Source: Coprinus comatus (lineage: Eukaryota; Basidiomycota; Agaricomycetes; Agaricales; Agaricaceae). Taken from it: DNA of 64,000 nt. Where the stretch lies: NCBI GenBank assembly GCA_034638255.1, contig JAWPGT010000002.1:1-64000 (forward strand), read 5' to 3'. The position numbers and the translations under genes are program-made. Positions 49,838 through 61,640 of this stretch are shown here, one piece after another. Every line of letters starts with the position of its first letter. Positions within the stretch are counted from its first letter, which is position 1. The notes under the pieces are model-generated. The model had not been told where the DNA came from, ran no database searches, and saw nothing but the letters and a program-made list of their open reading frames with translations.

Positions 49838-51094
49838 CTACTCCTTCTTGTCAACCTTTCTCTTACTCTTCCCAGTCCCAATACTATATAAAACTGTGCC
49901 AACCAAAACCAAAACTGCACCACTCCACATCATCTTCATATCCACGTTTCTCTTCTTCGCCGCCTTCAATCCTGGAATAATACCAGCACCAAGAACACTT
50001 AAAACTAGACTAACAGCTTTCCGAACTACAAGAACTAGTGTGACTGTAAGTGAGCTTACTCTAGTGGTTAAACGATGAACACCTGCTACACAGAGTAGTT
50101 GTGTCATGGTGTTTAAGAATAAAGGTGTATATGCGTAGGGTATGTTTAGATTGAATGTTAAAAGTGTATTTTCGTCTGATGTTTGTGGAGATGCAAAGAT
50201 GGAGAAGGAAGGGAAAGAGAATGAAAAAGAAGAGAAATGATATGGAATGGTTAAGGATTGAGCATAAATGTTCGATGGACCATTATTGATAATATGGAAT
50301 TGGTTTGACAGGTCGTGACGTAGGAAGAAGAACATTGGAAGTGCCAGGAAATGAAGATAAAACATTGATTCTTGCCATTGTGGAGATTGAGTTGAAGAAG
50401 AAGAAGTAGGTTGAGGACGACCATAGGTACTGTAAGTCCAATCTTGGGCTAGTCCGAGAAAACCGGAAAGGACGAGAGCTAGGGTGAGTATTGTTATTCC
50501 GATAATGTAGTTCCACGTGTCCTTGTCCACCTGAGCTGCCTTTGAATGTGACGTTGGAGTGGCAGAGAGAGTGGTCAAGGCTACACCCAGAGTGACCAAG
50601 AGAACAGAGAGGACCTGAGTGAAATTGTAGCTAAGAGTGCAGATGAGCTGGATGTAGTTTAGGGGTGAATATATGCGCATACTGTTTATTGGAAAAGAGA
50701 TATCCAACGATCATGCTTATGATGAGACCGCCACTGCGGAAGATGATGTGTACGCTCATAGGGATGTCATAGCCAAATGCGATGTTGTTCAAGAGAGAGA
50801 TGAGGTAGAAGAGCGCGACTTGGACGAGGTATGGCGTCAGGGGGATCCTGCGAGGCTTGAAGCGAGGACCATAGGGTGTCCAGGTGACGTGTTTAGGCAG
50901 ACCGTGGAGCGAAATAAGCAGAAACTGGAAGAGAGTGATGAGAGAGCCAGCGTGTGGATAGCGTGAAGTAAGCTGTTCTAGGGTGATTGCATTGCTGATG
51001 TATTGTCAGCCATTGATAGGAAGAGTATTACTGGTGAATACCTGCAGCAGCCACCAAAGACGAGGGAGAGCGTTGCTGGCCAGTCGAAGAGCAT
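49838..51094 (-). CDS. UDP-GlcNAc-type nucleotide-sugar transporter (Yea4/SLC35B4 family)
   Basis: Exons 51094-51042, 50994-50683, 50630-49838 (1158 bases, 385 residues). The N-terminus, LSLVFGGCC|SNAITLEQL, is diagnostic of the family. Then PHAGSLITLFQFLLISLHGL, PKHVTW, VALFYLISLLNNIAFGYDIP, MSVHIIFRSGGLIISMIVGY, FTQVLSVLLVTLGVALTTL, WNYIIGITILTLALVLSGFL, LAQDWTYSTYG, ESMFYLHFLALPMFF and a C-terminal KSKRKVDKKE (a KKxx-like ER signal is not exactly matched). About ten membrane segments. Expected role: import of UDP-GlcNAc (or UDP-Xyl) into ER/Golgi for glycan or chitin synthesis. The start codon lies 125 bases from the divergent cyclin gene. Confidence 0.92.
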
Positions 51095-51219
51095 GACTAA
51101 GTTGATCGGTGGATTGTCTCTGTTGGCTGTTGAAAAGGACAGGTGGCCGAAACACTGCACATCCTCCTTTCTCCCCACAATATCCCTAGACGGGTTCCCC
51201 TCTCCATACATCCTACCCC
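51095..51219. promoter_or_regulatory. Very short divergent promoter, Yea4-like / Pcl1-like cyclin
   Basis: Only 125 bases separate the two proposed start codons, so both 5' UTRs and promoters are compact or overlap coding sequence. If either start is further downstream the spacer would be longer. Confidence 0.5.
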
Positions 51220-52808
51220 ATGCCAACTCCAGCACGTCAACTTTCAGAGCGAAGGCACCCTGCTTCGTTGCTCCCTGTCAATATCCACAACCCTCAGCTT
51301 CTGGCTCTCACACAGCGCAGGGTCTCTCTGGAAATGATCCAATATGTCGCTGAAAAGGCTGCAGGTGTCATCAACATCGACCTAGACAGCCCAGGAAGTC
51401 CCTCTGGATCAGGTACTTCCTCACCGGTCTCCCCGTCTACCCCAGAAAAGTCTGCCTCATCGGCAAAGATGGTCTCGCTCCAAAGCTTTATCGCTCATCT
51501 GGTTAAATGCTCGAACGTCCAGGTATCTACCCTTCTCACAACCCTCATATACCTAGAGAGGTTGCGCTCAAAGCTTCCAGACATGGCAAAAGGTATTTGT
51601 CTCTTGATAAACAAGAGTATATGCGACCAATTTGTCCTTGAATAGGCATGCCTTGTACCCGACATAGGGTCTTTCTAGCTACTCTGATCGTCACCGCAAA
51701 ATACCTCAATGATTCATCGCCAAAGAACGTTCACTGGGCAAATTATGCCACCATGTTCGACGTCGCAGAGATTAATCTCATGGAAAAGCAACTTCTCTAC
51801 CTCTTGGATTATGACCTACGATTTGACGAAGCAGAGACCATCAAGCACTTTGCCCCTTTTATGACCAAGAATGTCTCTTCTGCCCGTGCTACAGCAATAG
51901 ACAGAGTATCAAGAGCTGGGAAGGCTCGTGCTCAAGCTCAAGCCCAACAATTGCCTACACAGCAAGACGAAGAACCTTCGGTCATTTCTGCTGCCATTAC
52001 TTCCGCTGTCAGAGGAATCGCTAGGCGTCTTTCGGCTGCACATTTGGCAACGTCCAATATACCTCGATCAGCGTCGACGGCCGCAATGCTCACAAGTCTC
52101 AGTGCTAGTTCCAGTTCAACCTCGTCTTCTGATGTTACTTCGCTTGTGGATGATACTGGATCCTCGTCCTCGTCTTCTTCCGGGTGGTTGAGTAACAACT
52201 CGTCGGAAGAAGATGTGACTACTCGGGAAGATGAGAATGAGAAGAAACCATTGATTAGCCAGGATGAAGATGAACTATCCTGTGATGAACCTACACCAAC
52301 GAAACGACCATTTATGCTACGGCCTGTATCCGTCTATGCATATAGGAACCCGATTAAAAATCGAAAACCTTCGGATACGTCATCTATCAACACTGTCATC
52401 GCTTCGGAATCATCTCCTATTCATGGTTTAAGACATAGAAAATCAGAGTCGAAACGGTCGAGTTCATTGTCGATGTCGGTTTCCGCTATTGCTACTAGTA
52501 CTGGCACAGGGAATGGAAAGTCGGAGCTGTCGTTAATTTCAGCTAGTGCAACTATGCCGAGTTTAACGAGAGCTTCGATTACTGGGGGATTCCTGAGTAG
52601 GATGTGGGGAGCAGCTACAAAAGCGACAAGCCATTCTGGCTCACAGCAAAATGGGAATGATGAACGGGACCGAGAAACTGTGATATTGTCTTCAAATTCG
52701 TCGCCACTACCGCCACCGCCACCGTCGTCAACTTCAACGGTGGCTGGGCTGAGACGGTTAGTGCATTCAAAGTCTGGAGGGTTGAGAAATGGGAGAGGGG
52801 ACGATTGA
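51220..52808 (+). CDS. Pho85-type G1 cyclin, Pcl1/Pcl2-like
   Basis: Two exons: 51220-51592 and 51646-52808 (1536 bases, 511 residues). Cyclin box: [37 protein letters not shown], then [38 protein letters not shown] and [19 protein letters not shown]. The [16 protein letters not shown] core is characteristic of Pcl1-type cyclins, which activate the Pho85/CDK5-like kinase. The C-terminal half is Ser-rich and disordered, with many possible phosphosites ([12 protein letters not shown]) and a DD end. A truncated pseudogene of this gene lies 2.3 kb downstream. Confidence 0.9.
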
Positions 52809-53550
52809 GGATTACTTGACATTGGGCGTAGGAACTACTAACTTTTGGAACCTGGGACCCAAAACCTCAAAAGCGACAGTGCTTGTTTTGATAAGTGCTA
52901 AACACCAATGGGCTGTCGCCACTCTCTTTTTTTTTTCCTTCTACGAACCCGTCTCCAAAAAAGAAAGAAAGAAAGAAAGAAATCTTTTCTTTTACTGTCC
53001 TTACCTTTTTCTCGTTTTTTTTTTTTCTTTCTTTCTTCCCTTCCCTACTACTACTACTATCTGTAACATTCTCACCCAACCCACACGACCACACAAAAAT
53101 GGACTATGTACATGTACATCACTCATTATTATTGATTTTATTCTCACATCCCCCCTACCTATTACATTTACATTTTACACCTAGTATCTACCTACCTTAC
53201 TACCTACCTACTTGAACCTCTCTCTCTCCGATTTTTCTAATGTATTGAAGGAGAACTTGGGGGGGAGGATGTTAATGTTTAATGTTAGCGTTAATGCATG
53301 TATTAATTGTATTTATTAGTATGCATATGCACCAATTGGACATGTAGCATTAATTTTACTATGTTTCTGTGTTTATGCTATGGCCTATTGTTGTGCTCTT
53401 TTTTTCTTCGTCCGAGTCCCTGAGTTTTCTGGTTGGTGTTTGGTGATGATTTATTGGTTGGTGGTAGGGGGTTTTATTTAAGAAATCAAGATAACTTTGT
53501 TGTCCGGCATCCACAAGTACACATCTAACTCATCAATTTCTTTATTATAG
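52809..53550. other. 3' flank of the cyclin gene, low complexity
   Basis: No gene. Contains (GAAA)n at 52960-52982, poly-T at 53016-53027 and pyrimidine-rich sequence. Parts of the cyclin 3' UTR (around 52919-52965) are echoed at about 56040-56095 behind the pseudogene. Confidence 0.55.
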
Positions 53551-53971
53551 CTATCAAGACAACTTCGAAAGTTAACTGGGACCATGCCAAGACGTACAAG
53601 TGTAATGATCTACAGAATATAACGCCTTGCACTTGAAACTGGATTGACGACTAGTGAGTTGTGCAAGAAAAAGCGATTGCTTTATCACAAGTCCAGGGCC
53701 TACAAACCAAAATTTCTCTGTACTTAGTGCGAGGATCCATAGCTTATACAGTCACAGTGACTCGTTCTAAGTATGGACTTTTATGAAGTAATTCCCCAGT
53801 CTTTGTCTGGGAAAGCTTTACTCAAACTCGTTATTGGTGATGTGTTGAATAGTCGGTTTACAATTATAGATGGAAGATACAATGAGGATGATAGTCGGGT
53901 TTGGTTTTTCGACTCGGCTGAGTTGAACCCTCGGGGTTGATAATCCCATGTCAACTTGTGTTGATGAAGGA
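53551..53971 (+). pseudogene. DUF6534-like fragment H (last two exons only)
   Basis: Begins after a TTATTATAG acceptor with LSRQLRK..MPRRTSVMIYRI, then a stop where other copies have RIRRL (ATATAACGC for ATCCGACGC). The final exon keeps GSIAYTVTVT and NSRFTIIDGRYNEDD with frame damage (a TGA within ..GLL*SNSPV..). No 5' exons precede it. It is a dead remnant marking the proximal edge of the right-hand duplicated block. Confidence 0.75.
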
Positions 53972-54049
53972 CTCACCGGAATAGGTTTCGAGTTAGGTTA
54001 CCCTCGTTTTTTTTGACTTTTACGACGACGTAGGAATGGAAATAGTGTG

Positions 54050-55010
54050 TCGCAAGTTGTAACGTGGTATGTGCAATGCGCTCATTCATGATATATATAT
54101 ACTGTTTGATCTTAGATTCTTATTCCACAATTTCATAGACTTTTCTATCATTGAGAAGTCACAATTTTTTAGGGTGCTGCTGTCTCATCACGCAGCATTC
54201 ATGATCATGTGTACAGATTATTTCATTGTTTCCCTCACCTTTCTGCTTAAGGGTTAAACCTTCTAGGTGCGATGTATTTGGTCGAGGACTCGAGTTTGAT
54301 GGTATTGTTTTTGTTTTTGTGGCTTGGCCTCCGAAATGTCCTCTGCATCGTTTTTTATTCATTACAATTGTTATTTCTAAGATTAGAATTAGGTATTCAC
54401 AGGATACGGTAGGCTTGAAACGTCTCAGGCTTAGCCTCTATGTAGCGCTGAACGGCATGACAAGACTTGTGGATATAGATTTCAAACTCAGCCAGTAGCA
54501 CTACGTTTGTTCTAGCCACCACCTCGCTAAATACAATTACTTATTTCTATCTCTCTATCACAAATATCCAACAACCTTACCCCGTGTCTATGCTGCCAGA
54601 AGAACAGAGTCTTCAAAAATTTTACATATCGTCAATTCGTTTGGAATTTAGTTTGCTCATGGGTAGTGGTCAGCGTGATGCATGATTTGGGAATTGTCAA
54701 CGTCGCTACTGCAAAAGGTTGAAGGGTGATGGATATTCGACCGTCTATATCGCTTAGACACTCTGGCGGACATGGTATGTTTTTCTTGTTCTCCCCATCG
54801 TGGCTTAGATATAAACAGTAATTGATGTTCCACAGGCATACAGGCATCATATTTCTGTGGTCCTTGCATTAATATCAAGCCTCGTCGACATTATTATAAC
54901 ACCCATCTGGATCGGAATTATTTGGATGTGTTGGTCCGGGAATCGAAATTTTATCTCTCGTGCGAGAACGTCCGACAAGGTGAGTATTCTCAAATGTTAT
55001 ATGTTCTCCA
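54050..55010 (+). pseudogene. Companion module behind fragment H (decayed, unidentified)
   Basis: Shares, in order, the leader block ..CACAATTTCATAGACTTTTC, the VYAARRTESSKILHIVNSF exon (about 54575-54640), a block ending CGGACATG before GTATGT (about 54770-54775), and a membrane-like exon with ISSLVDIIITPIWIGIIWM (about 54860-54930) ending at a GTGAGTAT donor (about 54980). The last exon is the best preserved of the four modules. Frames between exons do not join cleanly. Confidence 0.45.
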
Positions 55011-55062
55011 TGTCCTGACCGTTTGGTGTAATCCTTCCATGACGCAGTACGTTTCAGCTTGC

Positions 55063-55497
55063 GAACTGCTTCTTTGCACCCTGTCAATATCCGCAACCCT
55101 CAGCTTCTGACTCTCACACAGCACAGGGTCTCTAGAAATGATTTAACATGTCGTTGAAAAGGCCGCAGGTGTCATAAGTATCAACATAGATAACCCAGAA
55201 ATCCCCCCTGGATCAGATACGTCCTCATCGCTCGCCCCGTCTCTACAGGCTGTAGTTACTTCAGAAAAGATGGCCTTGCTTCAAAGCTTCATCGCTCACC
55301 TCGTTAAATGCTCAAACGTCCAAGGCTCTACCTTTTTCACAACCCTCATATACCTAGATAGGTTGCGCCCAAAGCGCAACTTCTCTACCTTCTGGATCAT
55401 GACCTACGATTTGACGAAGCAGAGGCCATCAGGCATTCCGCTTTCATGATCAATTCTGCCCGTGCTACAGCGATTGACCAAGCATCAAGAGCTGGCA

Positions 55498-55528
<31 letters not shown>

Positions 55529-55960
55529 ACAATTACCTACGCAGCAAGAGGAGGAACACTCCGTCATTTCTGCCACCATTACTTCAGTTGTTCGAGGAAT
55601 CGCTAGGGGTCTTTCGGCTGTACATTTGGCAGCGTACCTCGATCAGGGTCGACGACCGCTATGCTCACAAGTCTCGGTGCCAGTTCAACCTCGTCTTCTG
55701 ATGTTACCTCGCTTATGGATGGTACTGGATCTTCGTCCTCGTGTTCTTCCGGATGACTGAGTACTCGGGAAATCGAGAATGAGAAGAAATCATTGATTAA
55801 CCATGATGGAGATGAGCTACCTTATGATAACGTACCTATACCAACGAAATGACCATTTATGCTACGGCCTATATCTGTCCATGCACATACGAACCTGATT
55901 AAGAGTCGAAAACCTTCGGATACGTGCTTCATCTCCTATTCTTGGTTTGACATAGAAAAT
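55063..55960 (+). pseudogene. Pseudogene of the Pcl1-like cyclin, internal deletion
   Basis: Aligns block by block with 51257-52440: ..CCTGTCAATATCC.CAACCCTCAGC, ..AAAAGGC.GCAGGTGTCAT, ..CTTCATCGCTCACCTCGTTAAATGC, ..CAGGCTCAACAATTACCTAC and ..GCTACGGCCTATATCTGTC. A stop (TAA) replaces Gln just after the EMI start of the box region. About 210 bases are missing: TTGCGCCCAAAGC runs directly into GCAACTTCTCTACC, skipping the intron and the core [16 protein letters not shown] segment. Other indels break the Ser-rich tail. No functional cyclin can be encoded. Confidence 0.9.
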
Positions 55961-56465
55961 TACTATGCTTCTATGTTTATGCCATTGTTATATGCTACTA
56001 TTTATCTCTCATCGCTCATCGATGCACCCTCGACCTATCACCCAATTTTTTTTATTTTACCGAACCCGACCTCCAAATTGAATCATGTAGCCGCTCGGAA
56101 ATTAACCTCGATGGAGCCCGGGAACCGTTGTATCTAACTCTGTCAAAAGAGTTTCTATGTAGGTTGCCATGAATACATGGGTGCAGCACACATCAAGCAG
56201 AATCGTGGATTGTTAGATGTGAATCAAGTTTTATTTATTTATGGCGCATTATAAATACTTACTTGTCAACAGATACTTTTATCGATAACTCCTCCATTAT
56301 GCCCGGAATTACGCTAAGCTACTGGTCAATAAACAAGTATTTCTCCAATTCCACAAATTTCGTGCCTCTGAATACTCAACAATTTATTTTAGACAACCGC
56401 TTACTCTGAGTGTTAGTGACTTGAAAGTTTCAGAGTCTTTTTACAACAATATGTATTTTCTTTAG

Positions 56466-57714
56466 TTAATCGGTTATTGCATGGATGTATTCCTTTTTGG
56501 AATTTTGTCCATGCAAACATGTGAGTTCTCATTTATATATTGAATGATTCAAAGAAATTCTGACAAGTGTAATCCAACAAATCCAATAGATTTATATTTT
56601 ATCGCATTTCCAGGAGATACACGGAAACAAAAGTTCATTGTTTTAATTGTCTACTTGATTGGCACTGTCCAAACTGCTACAGCTCTTCATGACTGCTACG
56701 TGATGTTCTGTGGCAAGATCTCCAACAACGCAAGCCCAACAGCCACGCAGTTTCTAGCTTATCAATGGTTAGTAGCAGGACAATCACTATACTACACGTG
56801 GTTGACGGTATTTGGCGGTGGTGGTTTAGGTTGTACACATATTTTGGCTTATTCAAAAAAAGTAACTTACTATCATATCTAATACAGCTGCATGTATTGT
56901 TCAATTGGTGTATGCACATCGAATCTGGATACTCTCACGAACTAAGAGTATTACCATTCTCATCATACTAGTATGAGCGTCCATTCCCTACCAGCTTTAT
57001 TACATTTACCAACTCACAATCCATCTCATGGTACTGCACAGTTAGCTATTGCACAATGCTCAGTATCAATCTTTATTATTGTGGTCGAGTTCATGCTGGC
57101 GGATATAGATATGACCTCCGTATTGTATCCAAATTATGTTGCCAGTAGAAAATATGTGAGTACAAGAACAGTTGTAGTCCAATTGTCCGATTATCACTTT
57201 GGCTAACTCTAGCTTGAAGGTATGGGGAGTCCTAAGTGCATTGTGTGATATTTTGATTACTGGGTACATGACTTACTATGTATATCAATCGGTGCCATCT
57301 AGAAGTGTCGCACCCAACTCATCAGCTTCTTGTTATAGCTATCAAAACAACTTAAAAAATCGACTGCTATGCCAAGACGTACAAGTGTAATGGTCCATAG
57401 AATCCGACGACTCGTACTTGAAACAGGCTTGATAACTGGTGAGTCGTACGAGAGAAAATGATTGTATTCTTACGACTTCAGAGTCAGACTAACAATTCAA
57501 AACTCTCTCTACAGCGCTTGGATCCATTGCTTATACAGTCACAGCTTCTTATCCTACGGCGTTTGGAAATTATATTGAAATGATTCCTGGTCTTTGTCTG
57601 GGAAAACTTTACTCAAACTCATTACTGGTGATGCTGAATAGTCGGTTCACAATTATAGGTGGAAGATACAATGAGGATGATAATTGTGTTTCGTTCTATG
57701 ACTCGCTGAGTTGA
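56466..57714 (+). CDS. DUF6534-like membrane protein, copy F
   Basis: Exons: LIGYCMDVFLFGILSMQT (56466-56520), LYFIAFPGDTRKQKFIVL to YYTWLTVFGGGGLG, CIVQLVYAHRIWILSRTK (about 56887-56970), LAIAQCSVSIFIIVVEFM, VWGVLSALCDILITGYM (about 57220-57280), MPRRTSVMVHRIRRLVLE, and the last exon with GLCLGKLYSNSLLVMLNS and GRYNEDDNCVSFYDS. The frame ends at 57714. The tail is short because one G is missing compared with copies E and H (GACTCGCTGAG versus GACTCGGCTGAG), creating a TGA soon after. The membrane core is intact. First exon unresolved. Confidence 0.67.
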
Positions 57715-57879
57715 ACCACAATTCCAGGTCAACTTCTGTTGATGGAGGCCTTAAAAAGACTCGGAATATGTTTCCAGTTGGGGTGCCTTCATTTCTGCGT
57801 TGGCGTCGACGTGGAAATGGAAATGTTATTGTTATATTGTAGCTTGGTATGTATGATTTGTTTACATGTTTATTCTTGA

Positions 57880-58865
57880 CCGTGATTCTCATTACACAAT
57901 TTCATAGACTTTCTCTTTCCAAATTTCCAATCATTGAGAAGTCAACATTTTTTATGGTGTAGCGCTCTATCATCAGGTAGTTATTACTACGTTCACATTC
58001 TTTCCTTCACCTCTCCGCTTAGAGGCTGGGCCTTTTCTCGGGGGTATTCCATCAAATCTGATAATATGCATCTTTTTGTATGTAATCACGGATCCTCCCA
58101 AATGTTCTTTCAGGCGTCGTTTCCCGGTTCATTATAGTTATGATTAAACTGCTCCGATTAAGATCGTTGATTCTGAGATTAAGATTGGATGTTCTGAGAT
58201 GCCGATTTTCTTGAACGTAAACTTCAGATATATTGAACGTTGAGCATTGGTCCTTCAAGCTCCAATCCCAATGCGTGATACATAAATGTGTTGTGGAGTA
58301 GCCCAGAAGTAGCACTGACGTCACACATGGGACATGTACGATTTCAAACTCCACCGACGTTTGCTTCCAGTTCAAGTTGTTCATCTCGCCAAATGGAATG
58401 ATTCTTAAACATTTCTAAGCTTCTTATATCTCGTATGTAACAAATATCCAACAACCTTACTCTGCGATTATGTCTCCAGAAGATTAGAACCTGTTTAATA
58501 AATCCTACGTTGGTGGAAATTCCATATCGCAGATCTTGGTGGTTGGGTACCTTTAAAAGAACATGGTATGGTTGTCTTGCTCACCCGTCGTGGCTTAGGT
58601 ATAAACATTTATAGTCTTCTACAGGAATAATATTCTCTGTTGTCCTACGTATCAATTTGAAGCCGTGTACGGTGTAGGCATTATCGGAACGCCCATTTCA
58701 ACCGGAATTATCTGCATGTTGGTCCAAGAATCAAAATTTGTGGCTGATGCGGGTATGTCTGGCTGGGTGGGTATTCTTGGTCACTGTAGGAGATATTATA
58801 CAAGACCTATTGCCTTCATTTTATCTCCGGGGACAAAGGGGAGAGTAGGCTGTGCCATATGATAA
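57880..58865 (+). pseudogene. Companion module behind copy F (decayed, unidentified)
   Basis: Same order of blocks as at 12, 17 and 54 kb: the leader with TTCTCATTACACAATTTCATAG, an exon around CTCCAGAAGATTAGAACC (about 58475), the block ending AGAACATG before GTATGG (about 58560), and a last exon with GVGIIGTPISTGIICMLVQE (about 58665-58730). A stop interrupts the VYAARR-like exon, so the copy is probably dead. Confidence 0.45.
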
Positions 58866-58869
58866 CAAT

Positions 58870-60000
58870 AACCTCGATATTGTCGTTTTTATCTGTAGAA
58901 TATTACATCTTGATTCAGTTGGGTTTTAACATCAACTGCAACTCTGTGAGTTAGTCAAACCACGACAATGTTCCACAAACTGTGCTCTCTTGGGCAGTAC
59001 CTCTATGAGCAAATGGTCAGCCCTCAATCAAGATCCTGGAGTTGTATGATTGTACTTAGTTTTCTTCTTTATTGTTGTGCGTAGTTTCGTACTCCTAATC
59101 AGAAGTGGTTTTGCTTAACAGATTAAGAGAGATACAATATATTGGATATAGTTTTCAGGGAGTTTTGCATTGGGATATGGAATAAAAAACAAATACTGCT
59201 ACGTTGAAGAACTGTGCTGAATTATGTGTGAAATAAAACAAGTATCTGTTGAGAGTTGAACGCTGAACTTTGAACCCGCCAACAACCACATCCATACTCA
59301 CCATGAAACGGGTGCCGTACTTGTGCAAAAAGAATAGGGCGGTTATGGAAACTGTGAGCTAGAGTTTCAACGGAATTTACCATGTCATGATACTTATAAG
59401 GATCATCATTGTCGCATTTATCTACTCCCAAATACCATGTTGTTTTCATGACTGTGAAAGGCGTAATTGCATCAGGAATTTGCTGGAAGAATACATCTAC
59501 TGCTATGGAAGAGGGCAAGTAGTACCACATCACTTGTAGGTTACAAGATGATATAGAGCTATCTCTGATCTCGTATTACAAGGCTACATAATAAATATGA
59601 AATTGAACATACTATTACAACCTTACGAGGCAGCACTGAACAACAAGTGTTGATGAGTACTGCTCACAGTGTCTGATTGATAAGCTTGACCCGTTCCAAG
59701 ATTAGACTGAATCACAACCAGTCGTATGATCAGATTTCTGAAACAGTTGGAAATGGCATGACTAGTATATGTATCTCACAGTATATCAGAATTAAATCAC
59801 ACTGGCTACTGGAACAGCATATCTGCTTCTCTGATTCTTCACACATCATGTCAGAATAAATAGCTATAGGGGTATATAGCTGTGTTCTCTACAGCTCTAC
59901 CCACAACTCCTTTATGTCTAACAAACCTCACTACACATTACATGTTAGTCCCTTCCTTCCAATCCCCCCCCCCCCCCCCTGAGACACAGCTATAAACACG
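58870..60000. other. Intergenic between copies F and G
   Basis: No supported gene. A minus-strand frame of 103 codons (59533-59222; contains TPFTVMKTTWYLGVDKC) has no recognised relatives. Poly-C tract of about 16 bases at 59966-59981. Probably includes the undefined first exon of copy G near its right end. Confidence 0.45.
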
Positions 60001-60007
60001 TATTTAG

Positions 60008-61640
60008 CTATTTGCCTATTGCCTGGACATGTTTTTGTTTGGGATTTTGACCATACAAACTTGTAAGCTTATTTAGCCAGTGGTAATTAATCATTCACCC
60101 GATTGAATTTGATGATCCTAAAAATAGATATGTACTGCATAGCATTCCCAAAAGACAAACCACTACAAAAACTTGTAGTGTCTATTGTCTATTTGGTTGG
60201 TTTTGTGCAGTCCACTCTGGCTCTTCACGACTTCTATATACTTTTCTGTACTCCATTAGAAACCTCTCAAGTCTTACAAGTAGGTTCTAGTGGTCGGTAT
60301 ACATGGTTTACAGTACCTCTCAGTAGTGGTTTAGGTTGTATACCAAGTTCTGTCAGGATTGCTCTAGACAGTCCCTAAGGTCAGCACTTCTGTGAGTTGT
60401 GGTTGGACATTATCTGTTGATTGGGACTTGTACATGATTTGCGATCTTTGTGACATCACAGTGTCACGTCACACATAGCTGAAGCGTCCTGCAGACACAT
60501 GAAGACTCTCTAGTCTAATACAAGTGTCTGCAGGTGAGTAATAATAATGTTATCCTATAGTCCAGTCTAATACAAGTGTCTGCAGTACTTGCTTAATATC
60601 TCACTCATTTCTTGACCGATTCCTTTCATTCCTTCGTCGTCGCGTCCATCTCGTCATCCTCTACGTTCCTGCGCTTACAAGTTCACCTCTTGATGTGGTG
60701 ATGAGGCTAATGTTTCTTTAGCTGCTTTTATTGTTCAATCTGTATATGCGCGTCGCATGTGGACACTCTCCAAAACTAGAAGTATTACCATCTTGGTTGG
60801 AGTGGTAAAAACAATTATTATTATAATATTTAATGAGAGTATTTGAAACTTACTTATTTTATTATTTAGCTTGCACTTGGACAGTTTATATTAACTCTTA
60901 TTATGGCAGTTGTCTTTTATTTGAGTAAATCATCATCATCCATTCTATCTAGAGGTTTTCTCATTAGTGTGATGGTGAGTAGATACTACTAGTAGAGAAC
61001 AAGAATCTCTTTTTACTTGAAACAACCTAATTGTAGTCTTTTCATAAAGGTCTGGGGCCCACTAGGTATATGTTGTGATGTGTTAATAGCTGGATACATG
61101 ACCTATTTTGTATGTAACAATTTTTTTTTTTTTGGTTTTCTGGAGGCTGGAGTAGTAACAAATGTTCCACTTACCAACTATAGCTATCGAGACAAATTTG
61201 GAAAGGTCCCAAAATGCCAAGACGTACAATTGTTATAGTTAATAGAGTTAGGCGCCTTGTACTTGAAACAGGTCTTTTAACTGGTTAGTAGTACAATTGT
61301 TCAAGTTATTACATGAAACACTCCTCAGTATCTGATACTGTAATTCCTACTGCTTATAGTGTTGGTGACTGGTGTCTACACAGCTACAGTGCTGAGATAT
61401 GTAGACCCTTTCATGCTTTCTGGACTTAATCTTGGAAAGATTTACTCAAACTCGTTGCTGGTAATGTTGAATAGTCGGTTTACAATTGTGGGTGGAAGAC
61501 ATACTGAGGATGATGTTTGCATTTCATTGTATGCTGAGCCGGATGAAATTCCTTCAACTGAAATAGAGGGTTGGCATAAGATTTGGAGTAGGTTTCATTT
61601 GTTGTCATCATTTTTATTCTGGGAACGAAGGAGAGAGTAG
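60008..61640 (+). CDS. DUF6534-like membrane protein, copy G
   Basis: Exons: LFAYCLDMFLFGILTIQT (from 60008), MYCIAFPKDKPLQKLVVS to YTWFTVPLSSGLG (about 60128-60332), FIVQSVYARRMWTLSKTR (about 60720-60808), LALGQFILTLIMAVVFYL (about 60870-60975), VWGPLGICCDVLIAGYM (about 61050-61110), MPRRTIVIVNRVRRLVLE (about 61185-61285) and the last exon with GLNLGKIYSNSLLVMLNS and GRHTEDD, ending RERRE at 61640. No stop in the exons. The intron between the second and third listed exons is about 390 bases against about 60 in the other copies, so it contains extra DNA (separate entry). Confidence 0.68.
60345..60719. mobile_element. Extra DNA in an intron of copy G (possible small non-autonomous insertion)
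   Basis: The GGTTTAG|GT donor and the TTTCTTTAG acceptor of the family are present, but about 320 bases more than usual lie between them. The extra DNA contains a direct repeat, AGTCTAATACAAGTGTCTGC (about 60512-60533 and 60566-60587), and a GTGACATCACAGTGTCAC inverted-repeat-like motif (about 60450-60475). No coding capacity. Clear terminal inverted repeats or target-site duplications were not identified, so the mobile origin is an inference. Confidence 0.35.

Noticed and set aside
54922..55110. Frame joining the companion module to the cyclin pseudogene
   Set aside because: Arises by chance across two unrelated decayed segments; no splice or motif support.
59222..59533. 103-codon minus-strand frame between copies F and G
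   Set aside because: No recognisable family, no neighbouring exons and no start context; kept only as a note inside the intergenic entry.
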